Assembly: GCF_014762685.1 (NCBI RefSeq)
Contig: NZ_JABURM010000006.1
Span: 360,384 to 424,383 of the forward strand
DNA: 64,000 bases
From: Gracilimonas sp.
GTDB lineage: Bacteria > Bacteroidota > Rhodothermia > Balneolales > Balneolaceae
Direction of reading: 5' to 3'
The notes below the pieces were generated by a model that was given only the letters and a program-made list of their open reading frames with translations, searched no databases and was not told the origin of the DNA. The position numbers and the translations under genes are program-made. Positions 35,420 to 45,787 of the stretch are shown one piece after another (within the stretch, counting starts at the first letter, position 1; every line of letters starts with the position of its first letter).

Positions 35420-38233
35420 CTACCCTTTCAGGTAGTCTTTCAAAAACTGACCTGTATGACTGTCTTCCATTTTCATAAGATCTTCCGGCGTACCTTCGCC
35501 AATCACCTGTCCACCACCAAAGCCTCCTTCAGGGCCTAAATCAATGACCCAGTCAGCACATTTTATGATATCGAGGTTATGCTCAATAATAATAACCGAA
35601 TGGCCTTGCGCAACTAATTCATTAAATGAATCAAGGAGTTTGGCTACATCTTCGAAATGGAGACCGGTAGTAGGCTCATCAAAAAAGTAAAGCGTATGAT
35701 CCGTGGATGTTTTTGCCAGGAAACGTGCGAGTTTGACCCTTTGAGCTTCTCCGCCTGAAAGTGTGGTAGCACTTTGTCCCAGTTTTAAATACCCCAAACC
35801 CACATCTTCCAGCGGCTGCAACTTATTGATAATGGTAGCTTCATCCACAAAAAACTCGATCGCTTCTGAAACAGGCATATCCAATACATCATGAATGTTT
35901 TTGCCCCGATACTTTACGTTGAGTACGTCTTTTCGAAAACGTGTGCCATTACATACTTCACAGGTTAATTCAATATCTGCCATGAACTGCATTTCAATAC
36001 GCTGAACTCCTTCTCCCTGGCAATTCTCACACCTTCCCCCAGGTACGTTAAAGGAAAAATGCCCCGGAGTATAACCCATAATTTTGGCCTGCTTAGTGTT
36101 CGAGAACAAATCCCGAATTCCATCAAACGCTTTGGTATAAGTGGCGGGGTTTGACCGGGAGGATCTCCCAATCGGACTTTGATCCACCATTTCAACACCG
36201 TGTATTGCAGCCATCCCCGAGAGGTCAGAAAAACGGCCTACTTTATCATTGTAAGTACCAATGTGTTTTTGAATTCCGGCATACAATGTGTCATGTACCA
36301 AGGTTGATTTCCCTGAACCGGAAACACCCGTAACCACAGTCATCATACCCAGTGGGAATTCTACATTTATATTTTTCAGGTTATGTTCAGAAGCCCCCTC
36401 AAGGGACAAGGTTTTTCCGCTTCCCTTTCTTCTTTTTTGCGGCACCGGAATTTCTTTTCGCCGGCTTAAAAATTTACCTGTCAGCGTATCCGCTTTTAAA
36501 AGCTTATCTACCGTTCCGCTGAAAACCACTTCTCCGCCATGTGTTCCGGCAAAGGGGCCTATATCAATAACATTATCGGCCGCCTTAATCATTTCGGGAT
36601 CATGTTCTACCACCAGAACAGTATTTCCGATATCGCGCAAAGACTCCAGAATTTTAATAAGACGATCATTATCGCGGGGATGAAGCCCTATTGTAGGCTC
36701 GTCCAATACATATAAACTTCCGATCAGGGAACTCCCCAGGGCATTTGCAAGGCTGATTCGCTGAGACTCTCCCCCGCTCAGCGTGTTCGCAAGCCGGTCT
36801 AAGGTTAAATAATCCAAACCGACTTCATCCAGGTATTTCAAACGCTTTCTGATCTCATACAAGATCTGCCCGGCCACCTCTTCTTCAAACTCGGTGAGCT
36901 CCAGCCCGTCAAAATATTCCCGGGCATGGCCAATGGTCAGCTCCGAAACTTCGCCTATATGCAAGTCGCCCACTTTTACGTATAACGCATCTTTTCGCAC
37001 CCTATAACCCTCACATTCCGGGCAGCGACTGTAGCCGCGATAGCGGGAATACAAGACTCGCATATGTACTTTATACGATTGATTTTTTATCTCATCAAAA
37101 AACTTCCAGATACCTATATATTCATCTTTTCCCTTCCAAATGATGTCTTTCACTTCTTTGGGGAGCTCTGCATATGGTGTGTCGATTGAAAATTTTTCAC
37201 GGGCACACACTTTAATCAAATCCCGCAAATGCATACTGAATTTTTGGGAAGTAAATGGGGCAATGGCTCCATTTCGTATGGTTTTTTGATGATCCGGGAT
37301 CACCAAGTCCTCATCAATTCCGGCTACGCGGCCAAAGCCCTCACATTCATCACAAGCACCAAATGGATTGTTGAAAGAAAACATTTGAGGGGTGGGCTCG
37401 GTGAATTCAATGCCATCCATTTCAAACCTTTCACTGAATGAAAGTTCTTCACCTCCTCTCATTTTGATAGAGCAACGGCCGGCACCCTCCTGAAAAGCTG
37501 TTTCCAGAGAGTCCGCAATTCTAGTTCGGGTGGCTTCATCATCCTTCAAAACCAACCGGTCAATTAAAACCCGGTGCTTGTCTGCCTTGAATTTTTTGGG
37601 GTTCACCTCATCTGTTGTCAAGTCTATCAAACTCTCGTCATCCATATTCAGCAGACGCGTAAGCCCTTTTTCTTTGAGCACTTTCAGCTCTTCATCCAGT
37701 TTCTTTTTGTCGTGATGAGGAATGGGGTGCAATACATAAAACCGCTCTCCTTCCTCCTGAGTCTCAAATAATTTCTTAATGGCCGTTCGTGGGGAATCTT
37801 TCTTTACTACCTCTCCCGATTTAGGAGAAATCGTCTTTCCAATCCGTGCAAAAAGCAGCCGGACATAATCATAGATTTCGGTAGTCGTACCTACCGTAGA
37901 ACGCGGATTGCTTGAGGTGGTTTTCTGTTGAATGGCCATGGCGGGAGAAATACCCTGCATAAAATCTACATCGGGTTTATCCATGCGTTCCAGGAACTGC
38001 CGGGCATAACTTGACAAGCTTTCCACATACCGGCGTTGCCCCTCTGCATAAATAGTATCAAAAGCGAGGCTTGATTTACCTGAGCCGGACACTCCGGTTA
38101 CCACCGTAAGCTTGCCGCGGGGAATCTCTACATCAATATTTTTGAGATTGTGGGTCCGGGCACCCTTAATAATGATCGGGCGCTCTTCTTCTTGTTCTTT
38201 TGCTTTTTTGGAAGCCGTTTCTGTTGTGGACAT
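35420..38233 (-). CDS. uvrA: excinuclease ABC subunit A
   Basis: DNA damage sensor of nucleotide excision repair, which loads UvrB. About 937 residues from the ATG at 38231-38233 (MSTTETASK). A further upstream ATG at 38290 is possible but adds a non-conserved tail. Two ABC modules are present: Walker [11 protein letters not shown] near 56 and [10 protein letters not shown] near 620. Signature motifs LSGGESQR and LSGGEAQR precede FDEPTTGLH-type Walker B stretches. Zinc-finger CxxC pairs ([17 protein letters not shown] with CEVCNGTR) are intact. uvrB is 10 kb away on the other strand. Confidence 0.97.
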   Translation of the reverse strand: MSTTETASKKAKEQEEERPIIIKGARTHNLKNIDVEIPRGKLTVVTGVSGSGKSSLAFDTIYAEGQRRYVESLSSYARQFLERMDKPDVDFMQGISPAMAIQQKTTSSNPRSTVGTTTEIYDYVRLLFARIGKTISPKSGEVVKKDSPRTAIKKLFETQEEGERFYVLHPIPHHDKKKLDEELKVLKEKGLTRLLNMDDESLIDLTTDEVNPKKFKADKHRVLIDRLVLKDDEATRTRIADSLETAFQEGAGRCSIKMRGGEELSFSERFEMDGIEFTEPTPQMFSFNNPFGACDECEGFGRVAGIDEDLVIPDHQKTIRNGAIAPFTSQKFSMHLRDLIKVCAREKFSIDTPYAELPKEVKDIIWKGKDEYIGIWKFFDEIKNQSYKVHMRVLYSRYRGYSRCPECEGYRVRKDALYVKVGDLHIGEVSELTIGHAREYFDGLELTEFEEEVAGQILYEIRKRLKYLDEVGLDYLTLDRLANTLSGGESQRISLANALGSSLIGSLYVLDEPTIGLHPRDNDRLIKILESLRDIGNTVLVVEHDPEMIKAADNVIDIGPFAGTHGGEVVFSGTVDKLLKADTLTGKFLSRRKEIPVPQKRRKGSGKTLSLEGASEHNLKNINVEFPLGMMTVVTGVSGSGKSTLVHDTLYAGIQKHIGTYNDKVGRFSDLSGMAAIHGVEMVDQSPIGRSSRSNPATYTKAFDGIRDLFSNTKQAKIMGYTPGHFSFNVPGGRCENCQGEGVQRIEMQFMADIELTCEVCNGTRFRKDVLNVKYRGKNIHDVLDMPVSEAIEFFVDEATIINKLQPLEDVGLGYLKLGQSATTLSGGEAQRVKLARFLAKTSTDHTLYFFDEPTTGLHFEDVAKLLDSFNELVAQGHSVIIIEHNLDIIKCADWVIDLGPEGGFGGGQVIGEGTPEDLMKMEDSHTGQFLKDYLKG

Positions 38234-38310
38234 ATAGAAATTGAATTCTGAATTCGTCGAACCCTGAATATAAGGATTTAACGTCGGCAAACCGACACCA
38301 TCTCACAACA

Positions 38311-38343
38311 AAAAAAGCGAGAGAACCTATCCCTCGCTTTTTA
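38311..38343 (-). terminator. terminator between the DUF4097 gene and uvrA
   Basis: AAAAAGCGAG pairs with CTCGCTTTTT around a loop of about ten bases. It reads on the minus strand as the end of the DUF4097 transcript, separating it from uvrA. Confidence 0.75.
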
Positions 38344-38373
38344 CTTTAGCTACTAATTTCTTCCTTGGTGCAA

Positions 38374-39321
38374 TTACAAATATTCTAAGCGAACAGAGCC
38401 ACCACTTGTTTTGGCACTAATCTTTGTTCCGCCACCGTTAAATGATCCGCGAATTTCATCTTTTTCGGCTTTTCCGCTAAAATTCACCAAGTCGGCATAA
38501 ACGCGATTTCCGTCCAGGTCCAGGTCATATCCATTTTCCTGTGGTACGGTAATGGTGATGCTTCCGCCACTTGTTCTTAAATCAATGACCTCAGAAGGAG
38601 CAAGGATTTCAGCCCGTATTGAGCCCCCACTGGTTTTAGCTTCTACATTTCCCTCTACTCCGCTTAGCCTGATGCTTCCCCCGCTTGTTCTGGCATCTAA
38701 ATTACCAACCAACATCTCGGCCCGAATTGTCCCTCCGCTGGTATTGGCTTCTACATCACCCTGAGCATCCGTGATGGTAATACTGCCTCCGGACGTTTTC
38801 AGAATCATCCGGCCTTGTATGCCTTCTGTGGTAATGCTTCCTCCGCTTGTCCTCAATTCTTGTGAACCCTGCAGGTTTTTCGCACTTAGGCTGCCTCCGC
38901 TGGTTTTCAAGCGGGAGCGGGTTTCATTGGGGGCATGCACAAGAAAAGAGACCGAATAATTGTCATTCCAGTTCCACCCTCGGTTTGACTTCCGTTCTGC
39001 AATCGCCTTAACGGTATTTCCATCCTGGCTAATGCTGATTTCATAATCATCCAGGTCAGCTTGTCCGGGCTCAATGTAATTCCCTTGGTGGCGTACAAAC
39101 ATTTCAACTACAACTTCATCCTTGTTTGTGCCCACCACACTGATACTGCCTCCAGACGTCTGAACCTCAAGGCTCACCGCTCCGGATACGCCGAATGTTT
39201 CAGTTCTATAGGCATCCTCACTTGACTGAGCTAAGCCGGTTTGAACTGCCAGCAGCATAAGGGCAAGAAAAGCAGTCCATGAAATTGCCAGACTCCATAT
39301 ATATCTTTTATCTGTACTCAT
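38374..39321 (-). CDS. exported DUF4097 beta-repeat protein with nine TSGGS-type repeats
   Basis: A 315-residue protein with a long signal-type N-terminus (hydrophobic about 10-29, cleaved after GLAQ). The body is a right-handed beta-helix or beta-solenoid of the DUF4097 family. The tetrad TSGGS, or a near variant, recurs nine times (VQTSGGSISV, LKTSGGSLSA, ANTSGGTIRA, AKTSGGSVRL and so on) at about 19-residue spacing in the middle. Such proteins are thought to be envelope structural or adhesion proteins; the function is unknown. Some other-frame ORFs across this region are by-products of the repeats. Confidence 0.82.
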   Translation of the reverse strand: MSTDKRYIWSLAISWTAFLALMLLAVQTGLAQSSEDAYRTETFGVSGAVSLEVQTSGGSISVVGTNKDEVVVEMFVRHQGNYIEPGQADLDDYEISISQDGNTVKAIAERKSNRGWNWNDNYSVSFLVHAPNETRSRLKTSGGSLSAKNLQGSQELRTSGGSITTEGIQGRMILKTSGGSITITDAQGDVEANTSGGTIRAEMLVGNLDARTSGGSIRLSGVEGNVEAKTSGGSIRAEILAPSEVIDLRTSGGSITITVPQENGYDLDLDGNRVYADLVNFSGKAEKDEIRGSFNGGGTKISAKTSGGSVRLEYL

Positions 39322-39397
39322 AATATTTTTCCATTAGTTTTAAAGATCTGTTCATTTACACGAATAAAATTCCGGATAGTTACACCTTCGAATAGTG

Positions 39398-39425
39398 TTT
39401 GAGTGTTAACTATTGTTTAACTTTG
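39398..39425 (+). promoter_or_regulatory. Bacteroidota-type promoter of the proline dehydrogenase gene
   Basis: TTTG at 39398-39401 and TAACTTTG at 39418-39425, 16 bases apart. This matches the TTTG...TANNTTTG promoter form, with spacing one base under the published range. The start codon is 23 bases after the -7 box. Confidence 0.5.
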
Positions 39426-39448
39426 CGCGCTTAATAAATTGGAATCAT

Positions 39449-40300
39449 ATGAAATTACCTTTCTTTCTTGCAAAGCGTTTTGTGGCCGGCGAGTCATTTA
39501 AAGAGTCTATTCCCAAAGCAAAACAATTAAATAATAAAGACCTCAAGCTTACCCTCGATCTTTTGGGTGAAAACGTAAAAGATCGCCAAACCGCCACCGA
39601 CACCGTAGATGCATATATTCGGTTACTCGAAGGAATCAAAGAACATGGGTTAATCAGTAGCATCTCTATCAAACTTACAATGATGGGGCTCGATATCGAT
39701 CATGACTTTTGCCAGGAAAATTTATTCCGTTTGCTGGATGTGGCGAAAGAGCAAAACCAGTTTGTTCGAATTGACATGGAGGGTTCCGATTGCACGCAGA
39801 TTACCCTTGATATTTTTAAGGAAGCTTTTCAGAAATACGGTAAACATGTGGGCACGGTAATTCAGTCGATGTTATTCCGAAGCAAAGACGATATCAACGA
39901 ACTGGCCGAAATGGGCGCAGATATCCGGCTCGTGAAAGGTGCGTACAAAGAACCGGCAAAAATTGCCCTTCAGGATATGCCCGCCATTCGTGAAGCCTTT
40001 AAGGAACAGGCCAAAGTTTTGTTGGAAAAAACAGAGTTCCCCCGATTTGGAACTCACGACGATGAACTTATCGACTGGCTAAAGCGCTATACTGCTGATA
40101 AAAACATCCCCAAAGACCGGTTCGAATTTCAGATGCTATACGGACTTCGGGAAGAAACCATGGTTCAGCTTACGGATGAAGAGTATTGTACTCGTGTTTA
40201 TGTTCCGTTTGGTACCGATTGGTTTCCCTATTTCACCCGCAGGCTCATGGAGCGAAAAGAAAATATTTGGTTCATTTTCAGCACTATGTTTAAGAAGTGA
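39449..40300 (+). CDS. proline dehydrogenase
   Basis: FAD enzyme that oxidises proline to pyrroline-5-carboxylate. The ATG at 39449 (MKLPFFLAKR) is preferred over a TTG at 39413, which lies inside the promoter -7 region. The 283-residue TIM-barrel shows the PRODH pattern: SIKLTMMGLD, VRIDMEGSD, GTVIQSMLFRS, DIRLVKGAYKE, FGTHDDELI and FQMLYGLRE. The C-terminal RRLMERKENIWF carries the two arginines that bind the proline carboxylate. It is a short monofunctional type and the dehydrogenase partner is not in the window. Confidence 0.93.
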   Translation: MKLPFFLAKRFVAGESFKESIPKAKQLNNKDLKLTLDLLGENVKDRQTATDTVDAYIRLLEGIKEHGLISSISIKLTMMGLDIDHDFCQENLFRLLDVAKEQNQFVRIDMEGSDCTQITLDIFKEAFQKYGKHVGTVIQSMLFRSKDDINELAEMGADIRLVKGAYKEPAKIALQDMPAIREAFKEQAKVLLEKTEFPRFGTHDDELIDWLKRYTADKNIPKDRFEFQMLYGLREETMVQLTDEEYCTRVYVPFGTDWFPYFTRRLMERKENIWFIFSTMFKK

Positions 40301-40365
40301 GTTAATAAAAAAGTGATGAGTAATAAAGTAGGCTTGTACTAAATTTACGTTCAAATGAATATTTT

Positions 40366-40770
40366 ATGATGCTTATCATTTTCTCTAATCTCACTTTATC
40401 AACCATTTTTGATCCTGAATTCCATCGTTACCTGATCGGGTCGCTTTTTATCCTTGCGGGGATTCTGCATTTCATAAAACCGCAAGTTTATAGCAAGATT
40501 ATGCCCGATTACATTCCTTACCACCGCGCTATGGTTTTTATAAGCGGGGTGTTTGAGATATTGGGAGGCATTGGCTTTTTGGTTCCTGCTCTTAGAATTT
40601 ACGCGGCCTGGGGATTGATTCTCCTCCTTATTGTCGTTTTCCCTGCAAATATTGAGATGGCCCGGAAAGGATACAGAAAGCATGGCCTCACCCTTTATAC
40701 CTGGCTGCTTATTGCCCGCCTTCCACTTCAATTTGTGTTAATCTGGTGGGTATATTGGGCAGGGATTTAG
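40366..40770 (+). CDS. DoxX-like small membrane protein
   Basis: A 134-residue protein with four predicted membrane helices. The layout and the stretches RYLIGSLFILAGILHFIKP, YHRAMVFISGVFEILGGIG and FPANIEMA place it in the DoxX/DUF4267-like small membrane family. Members accompany oxidoreductases or thiosulfate metabolism, but many have no known function. It follows the proline dehydrogenase gene by 65 bases on the same strand. Two adjacent ATG codons make the start uncertain by one residue. Confidence 0.75.
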   Translation: MMLIIFSNLTLSTIFDPEFHRYLIGSLFILAGILHFIKPQVYSKIMPDYIPYHRAMVFISGVFEILGGIGFLVPALRIYAAWGLILLLIVVFPANIEMARKGYRKHGLTLYTWLLIARLPLQFVLIWWVYWAGI

Positions 40771-40872
40771 TGATAAAGCAGACTTTCGAAAAAACAGAGC
40801 TAATCTCACTTATTCGTTACCGTCAGTTTTTCTAACTTACTGCCTCACGGATCACTTTATTACTTCACTGAC

Positions 40873-43005
40873 TTGAAGCTCTCTATAAAAAACTTTCTGC
40901 CCATTTTGATTGGTCTGCTATTATTAGGCATTCCTCTCCTTCGTGATTTCCATTTTGAATCCGCTATGTTAGCCGGAATAATTGGATGCTTTTGGGCCGG
41001 AATTCGCTCTTCACAACAAACGGCTAAACAAGATTTTTTCTCAGCACTCAAAATTCTCGGGTTATTGTTCCTCGCAGGCCTTCCTCTTTTTGTGTATTCC
41101 CTTATCACCGGGTGCCTTACGATTGATGGAATTGGATTTTGGCTATTCATTCCCCTACCCAGTGTTTTCTTCGGGACTGCTATCGGGCGTCTGACTCGTA
41201 AGTTTCGGTTTCCCTTTCCTAAAACGGGAACTATTCTGGTTCTTCTTTTTTGCGCAATCGGATTATGGCTGATTGAGTTTTTTACATTCCCTCAAGTCTA
41301 TTTTTATAATCACGTTTGGGGAGTTTGGCCGGGGCCTATTTATGATGAAGCTGTTCATTTAACGGGTTCTTTTTTCTACTTTCGCTGGCTTACTTTTTTG
41401 TGGATTGTCATGCTTTGGGTTATTCCCGTGTGGAGCAGAAACCGGCAAACAAAGCTCATTACCGCGCTCACCCTTTTAAGCCTCATTTTCAGCTATACGA
41501 ATCTGGATGAAGCCGGTATTATCAGCCCTCGTCAAATTATTCAGCAGCAACTGGGAGGAGAGTTTCAGACTAAACATTTTGAGCTTTTTTACGATGATAC
41601 GTTTTATTCAACGGAAGAAATCTCGTATTGGGCTGCTCGACATGAATTTCACTTTCAACAAATCATTGAGCAGTTAAATATTACCTGGCCAGACAATCGA
41701 AAAATAGAAAGTTATCTGTATGCTCATGCCTGGCAAAAAAAGAAAATTACCGGGGCAAAGTTCACGAGTTATGTCCCTATTTGGCTGGAAAAAGATCAAC
41801 TTCACATTGCCAAGCAACAGCTGGATGATGTCCTGAAACACGAATTGGTACATGTTGTTTCCAAACAATTTGGCAATAATCTTTTTAACGGGAGCTGGAA
41901 TATTGGATTAATTGAGGGATTGGCAGAAGGCATTGCCAAAGACGCTTCTTCTCGCTCCACCTTACATCAAATTGTAGCTGCAGAGAAACCCTATCCAACA
42001 GCAGAGGAAATACAATCAGCCTTATCCATGTGGGGGTTTTATGGGAGTGCCGGTGCTATCAGCTATACAACCATGGGTTCTTTTACCGAATATTTACTGG
42101 CTGAATATCCCGCTGGGTATTTTAAAGAGGCTTATAAATCGGCAAATATAAAATCCGCTTACCCAAAACCTGTTGAAGAACTCGTTTCCGTTTGGCATCA
42201 AACGCTTGATAATACGCCCCTCGACTCTGTTGACCGGCAAGTCTCTGAATTTATATTTGCTCAACGCTCTCTGTTCGAAAAGCCCTGCCCGCATTCGGTA
42301 GACAAGGGATTACGGTTATGGGATACCTATCAGTTTCAACTGTCTGAAAATGATAGTTCTGCAGCCTACAATAACCTGGATGAGCTATATGTCTTTACTC
42401 CTGATAATGATTTGGTTTTAGAGGCCTGGGTTCGCTCTCAGTTAGTCCGGAAAAATTATGCGGCAGCAGTTAACGCCATCTCCTCAAACGATACCCTCTT
42501 AACCCTTCAAGTTCTGAAAACAGATGCCCTGTATTTAGCTAAGGGTTATCAAAAGGCCGATTCACTTCTCAAAAACTTAGCCCCTGATATACAGTCTTCA
42601 ACAGCCCGAAACTTTCGATATACGCTGGAAATGAGGCAGGACAGTTTACAGTGGCTTTATCATACAAACAGGCGCTTTGCAACCATTTTACCTGATAGTT
42701 CAGAGTTCCATTCTCATAACCTTCCAAACCAAATGCTGAGTTTAAACAAAGCGGTGGAAGAAAACCGCCCTCAATTGATTTTCCTTTATGCGTCATTGCT
42801 TTTGAATTATCCTACTGATACTGACTGGTTTGATATATATGAGGCCACTATAAATAAGCTGGCCTATCATGGACATTTTGAGCTGTCAAAAAAATGGATA
42901 GAAAGAACCTCTTCTTTGAACCTGCGGCTTCGTTATTCTGAACGGCTGCAAGAACAACAAGAGTGGGTTAATTTTCTTTCTAACTATAATGCTGTTGCAG
43001 ATTAG
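40873..43005 (+). CDS. multi-pass membrane protein with peptidase MA-like zincin domain
   Basis: A 710-residue protein. The N-terminal 220 residues contain six to seven hydrophobic helices. The part from about residue 230 is soluble, with a zincin motif HELVH at 323-327 and a downstream glutamate in GLIEGLAEGIA, as in the peptidase MA family. The last 250 residues are helical and TPR-like. The start is TTG at 40873, directly before a hydrophobic stretch; an ATG about 31 codons later is the alternative. It follows DoxX by 102 bases. It could act on envelope proteins, but the substrate is unknown. Confidence 0.7.
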   Translation: MKLSIKNFLPILIGLLLLGIPLLRDFHFESAMLAGIIGCFWAGIRSSQQTAKQDFFSALKILGLLFLAGLPLFVYSLITGCLTIDGIGFWLFIPLPSVFFGTAIGRLTRKFRFPFPKTGTILVLLFCAIGLWLIEFFTFPQVYFYNHVWGVWPGPIYDEAVHLTGSFFYFRWLTFLWIVMLWVIPVWSRNRQTKLITALTLLSLIFSYTNLDEAGIISPRQIIQQQLGGEFQTKHFELFYDDTFYSTEEISYWAARHEFHFQQIIEQLNITWPDNRKIESYLYAHAWQKKKITGAKFTSYVPIWLEKDQLHIAKQQLDDVLKHELVHVVSKQFGNNLFNGSWNIGLIEGLAEGIAKDASSRSTLHQIVAAEKPYPTAEEIQSALSMWGFYGSAGAISYTTMGSFTEYLLAEYPAGYFKEAYKSANIKSAYPKPVEELVSVWHQTLDNTPLDSVDRQVSEFIFAQRSLFEKPCPHSVDKGLRLWDTYQFQLSENDSSAAYNNLDELYVFTPDNDLVLEAWVRSQLVRKNYAAAVNAISSNDTLLTLQVLKTDALYLAKGYQKADSLLKNLAPDIQSSTARNFRYTLEMRQDSLQWLYHTNRRFATILPDSSEFHSHNLPNQMLSLNKAVEENRPQLIFLYASLLLNYPTDTDWFDIYEATINKLAYHGHFELSKKWIERTSSLNLRLRYSERLQEQQEWVNFLSNYNAVAD

Positions 43006-43044
43006 ACGTTTTATAATCATGTTTAGGCCAATAATTAATAGGAT

Positions 43045-44151
43045 ATGCCGGGTTTGATGGGTAATAAAAGCATCTACTTTTTCTCTGGTTGGGTCTGTAT
43101 GCTATGGCTGTCTCTTGCTGCTTTACCTCAAGCTGCCAGTGCCCAGGATTGGAGGCTTTCTGCCAACTATAACATTCAAAGCGTAAGCCTCAATTATGTC
43201 CCCAACCGAACTTATCGCGGCGATATCGGAGCTGTTTCTAAAGGAATACTTGAGTTTGAACTTGAGCGATATCTGTTTTACAGGGCTTATCTGGCCGGAA
43301 AAGCTGAGTTTTTAGTTCATAACCAACAAAGCCTTTTCATTGGCGGCCCCGTTAATTACGAGCAATTTAACCTGGGGGCTTTAGCCGGATTGCAATGGCC
43401 CAAAGTTGGAGTGTATGGTGGGGTTAAGTTAGGCGGTGTTTGGGATGTCCGCGTTCGGGCTACAAGCCCAACGAATAGAAACCAAACTTGGGTAGCGCCG
43501 GAAAAATTCACCGGTCAGTTTACTACTGGTTTTACGGTGGGTATCAAATATTATTTACTCAATTTTGTCCGGTTGCAAGCTGAGGTTAATCAAACCTATA
43601 ACCTTCCCAAAAATATTGTTCCTCAGGGCAGTTTCACCGAAAACCCGGCTTTTAGATCCTTTGACTTCAATCCCGTTTCATTTTCTGTGGGTATTTCAAT
43701 AGGCCTCCCTTGGAGCCGGCCCAAAAAGAGCGAAAAACGAACTAAAACCAAGCTTCCCCCTCTTATGCGTGTCTCCTCTGTGAATTTCTCTTCCCCGCTA
43801 AAGGACACTTTTGTTACCTCAGAATTTGGCCCCCGATGGAACAGTGAACATCAGGGAATAGATTTAAATGCCGGTTTACGAGATAATATTTTCGCTGTGG
43901 AACAGGGAATTGTAGTGAAGGCCGGAAATGGACGGGGCTATGGTAAGATGGTTCGTATAAAACATTCCGGCGGATTTGAATCGGTTTATGCACATATGAG
44001 CCGTATCAATGTAAAAGAGGGAGACCGTATCCGAAAGGGCGATGTCGTTGGCAAGGCGGGTAATACAGGAACCTCAAGCGGTGTACATCTTCATTTTGAA
44101 ATTATTAAGGACGGAAAACATGTAAACCCACTCTCTTATATTCGTTTTTAG
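43045..44151 (+). CDS. beta-barrel-like protein fused to an M23 peptidase
   Basis: A 368-residue exported protein. A signal peptide (cleaved after ASAQ) leads a beta-rich 190-residue part that looks like a small outer-membrane barrel (YNIQSVSLNYVPNRTYRG, FNLGALAGLQWPKVGVYGG). A basic linker precedes the M23 domain. Its zinc ligands are complete, with His269 and Asp273 in HQGIDL and the HxH at His348/His350 in HLHFE. M23 peptidases cut peptidoglycan cross-bridges. The fusion suggests an outer-membrane-anchored endopeptidase facing the periplasm. It follows the membrane zincin by 39 bases. Confidence 0.83.
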   Translation: MPGLMGNKSIYFFSGWVCMLWLSLAALPQAASAQDWRLSANYNIQSVSLNYVPNRTYRGDIGAVSKGILEFELERYLFYRAYLAGKAEFLVHNQQSLFIGGPVNYEQFNLGALAGLQWPKVGVYGGVKLGGVWDVRVRATSPTNRNQTWVAPEKFTGQFTTGFTVGIKYYLLNFVRLQAEVNQTYNLPKNIVPQGSFTENPAFRSFDFNPVSFSVGISIGLPWSRPKKSEKRTKTKLPPLMRVSSVNFSSPLKDTFVTSEFGPRWNSEHQGIDLNAGLRDNIFAVEQGIVVKAGNGRGYGKMVRIKHSGGFESVYAHMSRINVKEGDRIRKGDVVGKAGNTGTSSGVHLHFEIIKDGKHVNPLSYIRF

Positions 44152-44339
44152 CGACTAACCATTTCCTTTAGTACCTCAGAATTAAATAAAACGATTGGAA
44201 AATAATCCCTGCTGATTTTCGCCCATTTTCAGTTTATAATACAACTGCTAACGAAGAAACCGATTAGCTATTGAAGTTCCCCCATGATGGCTTGCCAAAG
44301 GTTCCGGGGAATAATAATTTTAATTCAGAACTCTATATT

Positions 44340-45008
44340 ATGCGAGAAGCCATTTTTGTCCCTCTAACTTCTTACAAAGAGATGCCGGTGAAAGAAATGA
44401 AGCGGCAGGCAGCGGAATTTTATAATAAGATGAAAAATCGCCGTACTGTGCGGGATTTTTCTGGCCGGCCTGTTCCTCGAGAAATCATTGAACATTGTTT
44501 GTTAGCAGCCGGAACCGCTCCAAATGGGGCTAATAAACAGCCCTGGCATTTTGTGGCTGTAAGCGACCCTGAAGTGAAAAAGAAAATTCGCCAAGAGGCA
44601 GAAAAGGAAGAGCGGGAATTTTACAATCGCCGTGCTCCCGAAGACTGGCTCGAAGATCTCCAACCCTTCGGAACGGATGAAAATAAGCCCTTCCTTGAAA
44701 AAGCTCCGTACTTAATCGGAATATTTGCCCAAAGCTATAAAATTGATGAATACGGAGAAAAAGAGAAGCATTATTACGTAAAAGAGTCTGTTGGTATAGC
44801 CACCGGGATTTTAATAACCGCACTCCATAATGCCGGGTTGGCAACACTTACGCACACCCCAAGCCCCATGGGGTTTTTAAATGAAATTTTGGGAAGGCCT
44901 TCCTATGAAAAACCATTTTTGTTACTCGTTGTTGGTTATCCGGAGGAGGGGGTTAAAGTGCCGGACATCACTAAAAAATCGCTGGAAGAAATTTCTACTT
45001 TTATCTGA
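44340..45008 (+). CDS. flavin nitroreductase, iodotyrosine deiodinase homologue
   Basis: A 222-residue FMN enzyme. The ATG at 44340 ([12 protein letters not shown]) fits the family better than a TTG at 44271. FMN-binding arginines lie in [10 protein letters not shown]. The lid keeps the three residues that bind the halotyrosine zwitterion in iodotyrosine deiodinase, with the same spacing: Glu91, Tyr95 and Lys116 (human Glu157, Tyr161, Lys182). The C-terminal half ([20 protein letters not shown], then [15 protein letters not shown]) also matches. Bacterial members reductively remove halogen from tyrosines in vitro; the natural substrate is unknown. tyrA and a VOC gene are close by. Confidence 0.85.
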   Translation: MREAIFVPLTSYKEMPVKEMKRQAAEFYNKMKNRRTVRDFSGRPVPREIIEHCLLAAGTAPNGANKQPWHFVAVSDPEVKKKIRQEAEKEEREFYNRRAPEDWLEDLQPFGTDENKPFLEKAPYLIGIFAQSYKIDEYGEKEKHYYVKESVGIATGILITALHNAGLATLTHTPSPMGFLNEILGRPSYEKPFLLLVVGYPEEGVKVPDITKKSLEEISTFI

Positions 45009-45087
45009 GAATACCTTCCTATTTCCGTCGTATTTTGCTTGTAACTACAACCCTGTTTCTCTTTATGTTTATTCTGATATTCATTGA

Positions 45088-45702
45088 ATGACTGAAAAAG
45101 ATCCTCATTCCAAAAAATCTGCCTTTAAAAAAGAACTCATACAGTGGGCTGTTATTATTTTGATTGGTGCCGGTTTGTATGTTACCGGATATCATACCGA
45201 AGTAATTGGCAAGCTTCAAAGCGTATTACTCTATACCGGTATTCTCCAGCCCGACACGGAGGAGTCTGTTGTTCATGGCCGCAGTGCAGACTACAACATG
45301 CCTCTTCTCACCCTTGACGGAGAACGTACTTCACTTGCCGAATTCAAAGGAAAAACCATCTTTATGAATCTTTGGGCCACTTGGTGTCCGCCCTGTATAG
45401 CTGAGATGCCGAATATCCAACGGTTATATGATAATATTGAAGATGAAAATATAGTGTTTGTAATGGCCTCACTGGATGATGATCCCCAAAAAGCGCGGGA
45501 CTTCATAGCCCGGAAAGGATTCACATTCCCGGTTTATTCAGTTCTTGCAAAGCCCCGTATATATGATAGTTCAGTAGTACCGACCACCTACGTTATTTCT
45601 CCGCAAGGGAATATTCTGATGGAACACCGCGGAATGGCAAAATACGATACCAATGATTTTAAAGAATTTTTAATCGCTGTCGCCAAACAAAAAGATAGTT
45701 AG
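45088..45702 (+). CDS. TlpA-like membrane-anchored thiol-disulfide oxidoreductase
   Basis: A 204-residue protein with one N-terminal membrane helix (about 18-34) and a periplasmic thioredoxin-like domain. The WCPPC active site is in NLWATWCPPCIAEMP (near residue 98). The cis-proline context VVPTTYVIS is near residue 168. TlpA-type proteins reduce disulfides in envelope proteins, for example in cytochrome maturation. It follows the deiodinase-like gene by 79 bases. There is no sign of cytochrome-maturation genes here. Confidence 0.87.
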   Translation: MTEKDPHSKKSAFKKELIQWAVIILIGAGLYVTGYHTEVIGKLQSVLLYTGILQPDTEESVVHGRSADYNMPLLTLDGERTSLAEFKGKTIFMNLWATWCPPCIAEMPNIQRLYDNIEDENIVFVMASLDDDPQKARDFIARKGFTFPVYSVLAKPRIYDSSVVPTTYVISPQGNILMEHRGMAKYDTNDFKEFLIAVAKQKDS

Positions 45703-45787
45703 TCAGTCAATTTTCCGTTTGTAGCCATCCTTCAAAAACGCTTACCTTGATGTTGAGTTAGGCTTCATTTTTCAATTAAAAAGATAT

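Noticed and set aside
38234-38290. Upstream start of uvrA
   Set aside because: It adds 19 residues without similarity to the family; the ATG at 38233 is nearer the conserved N-terminus.
38552-38959. Plus-strand ORFs opposite the DUF4097 gene
   Set aside because: They are antisense by-products of the TSGGS repeats, with no start signals and no plausible protein.
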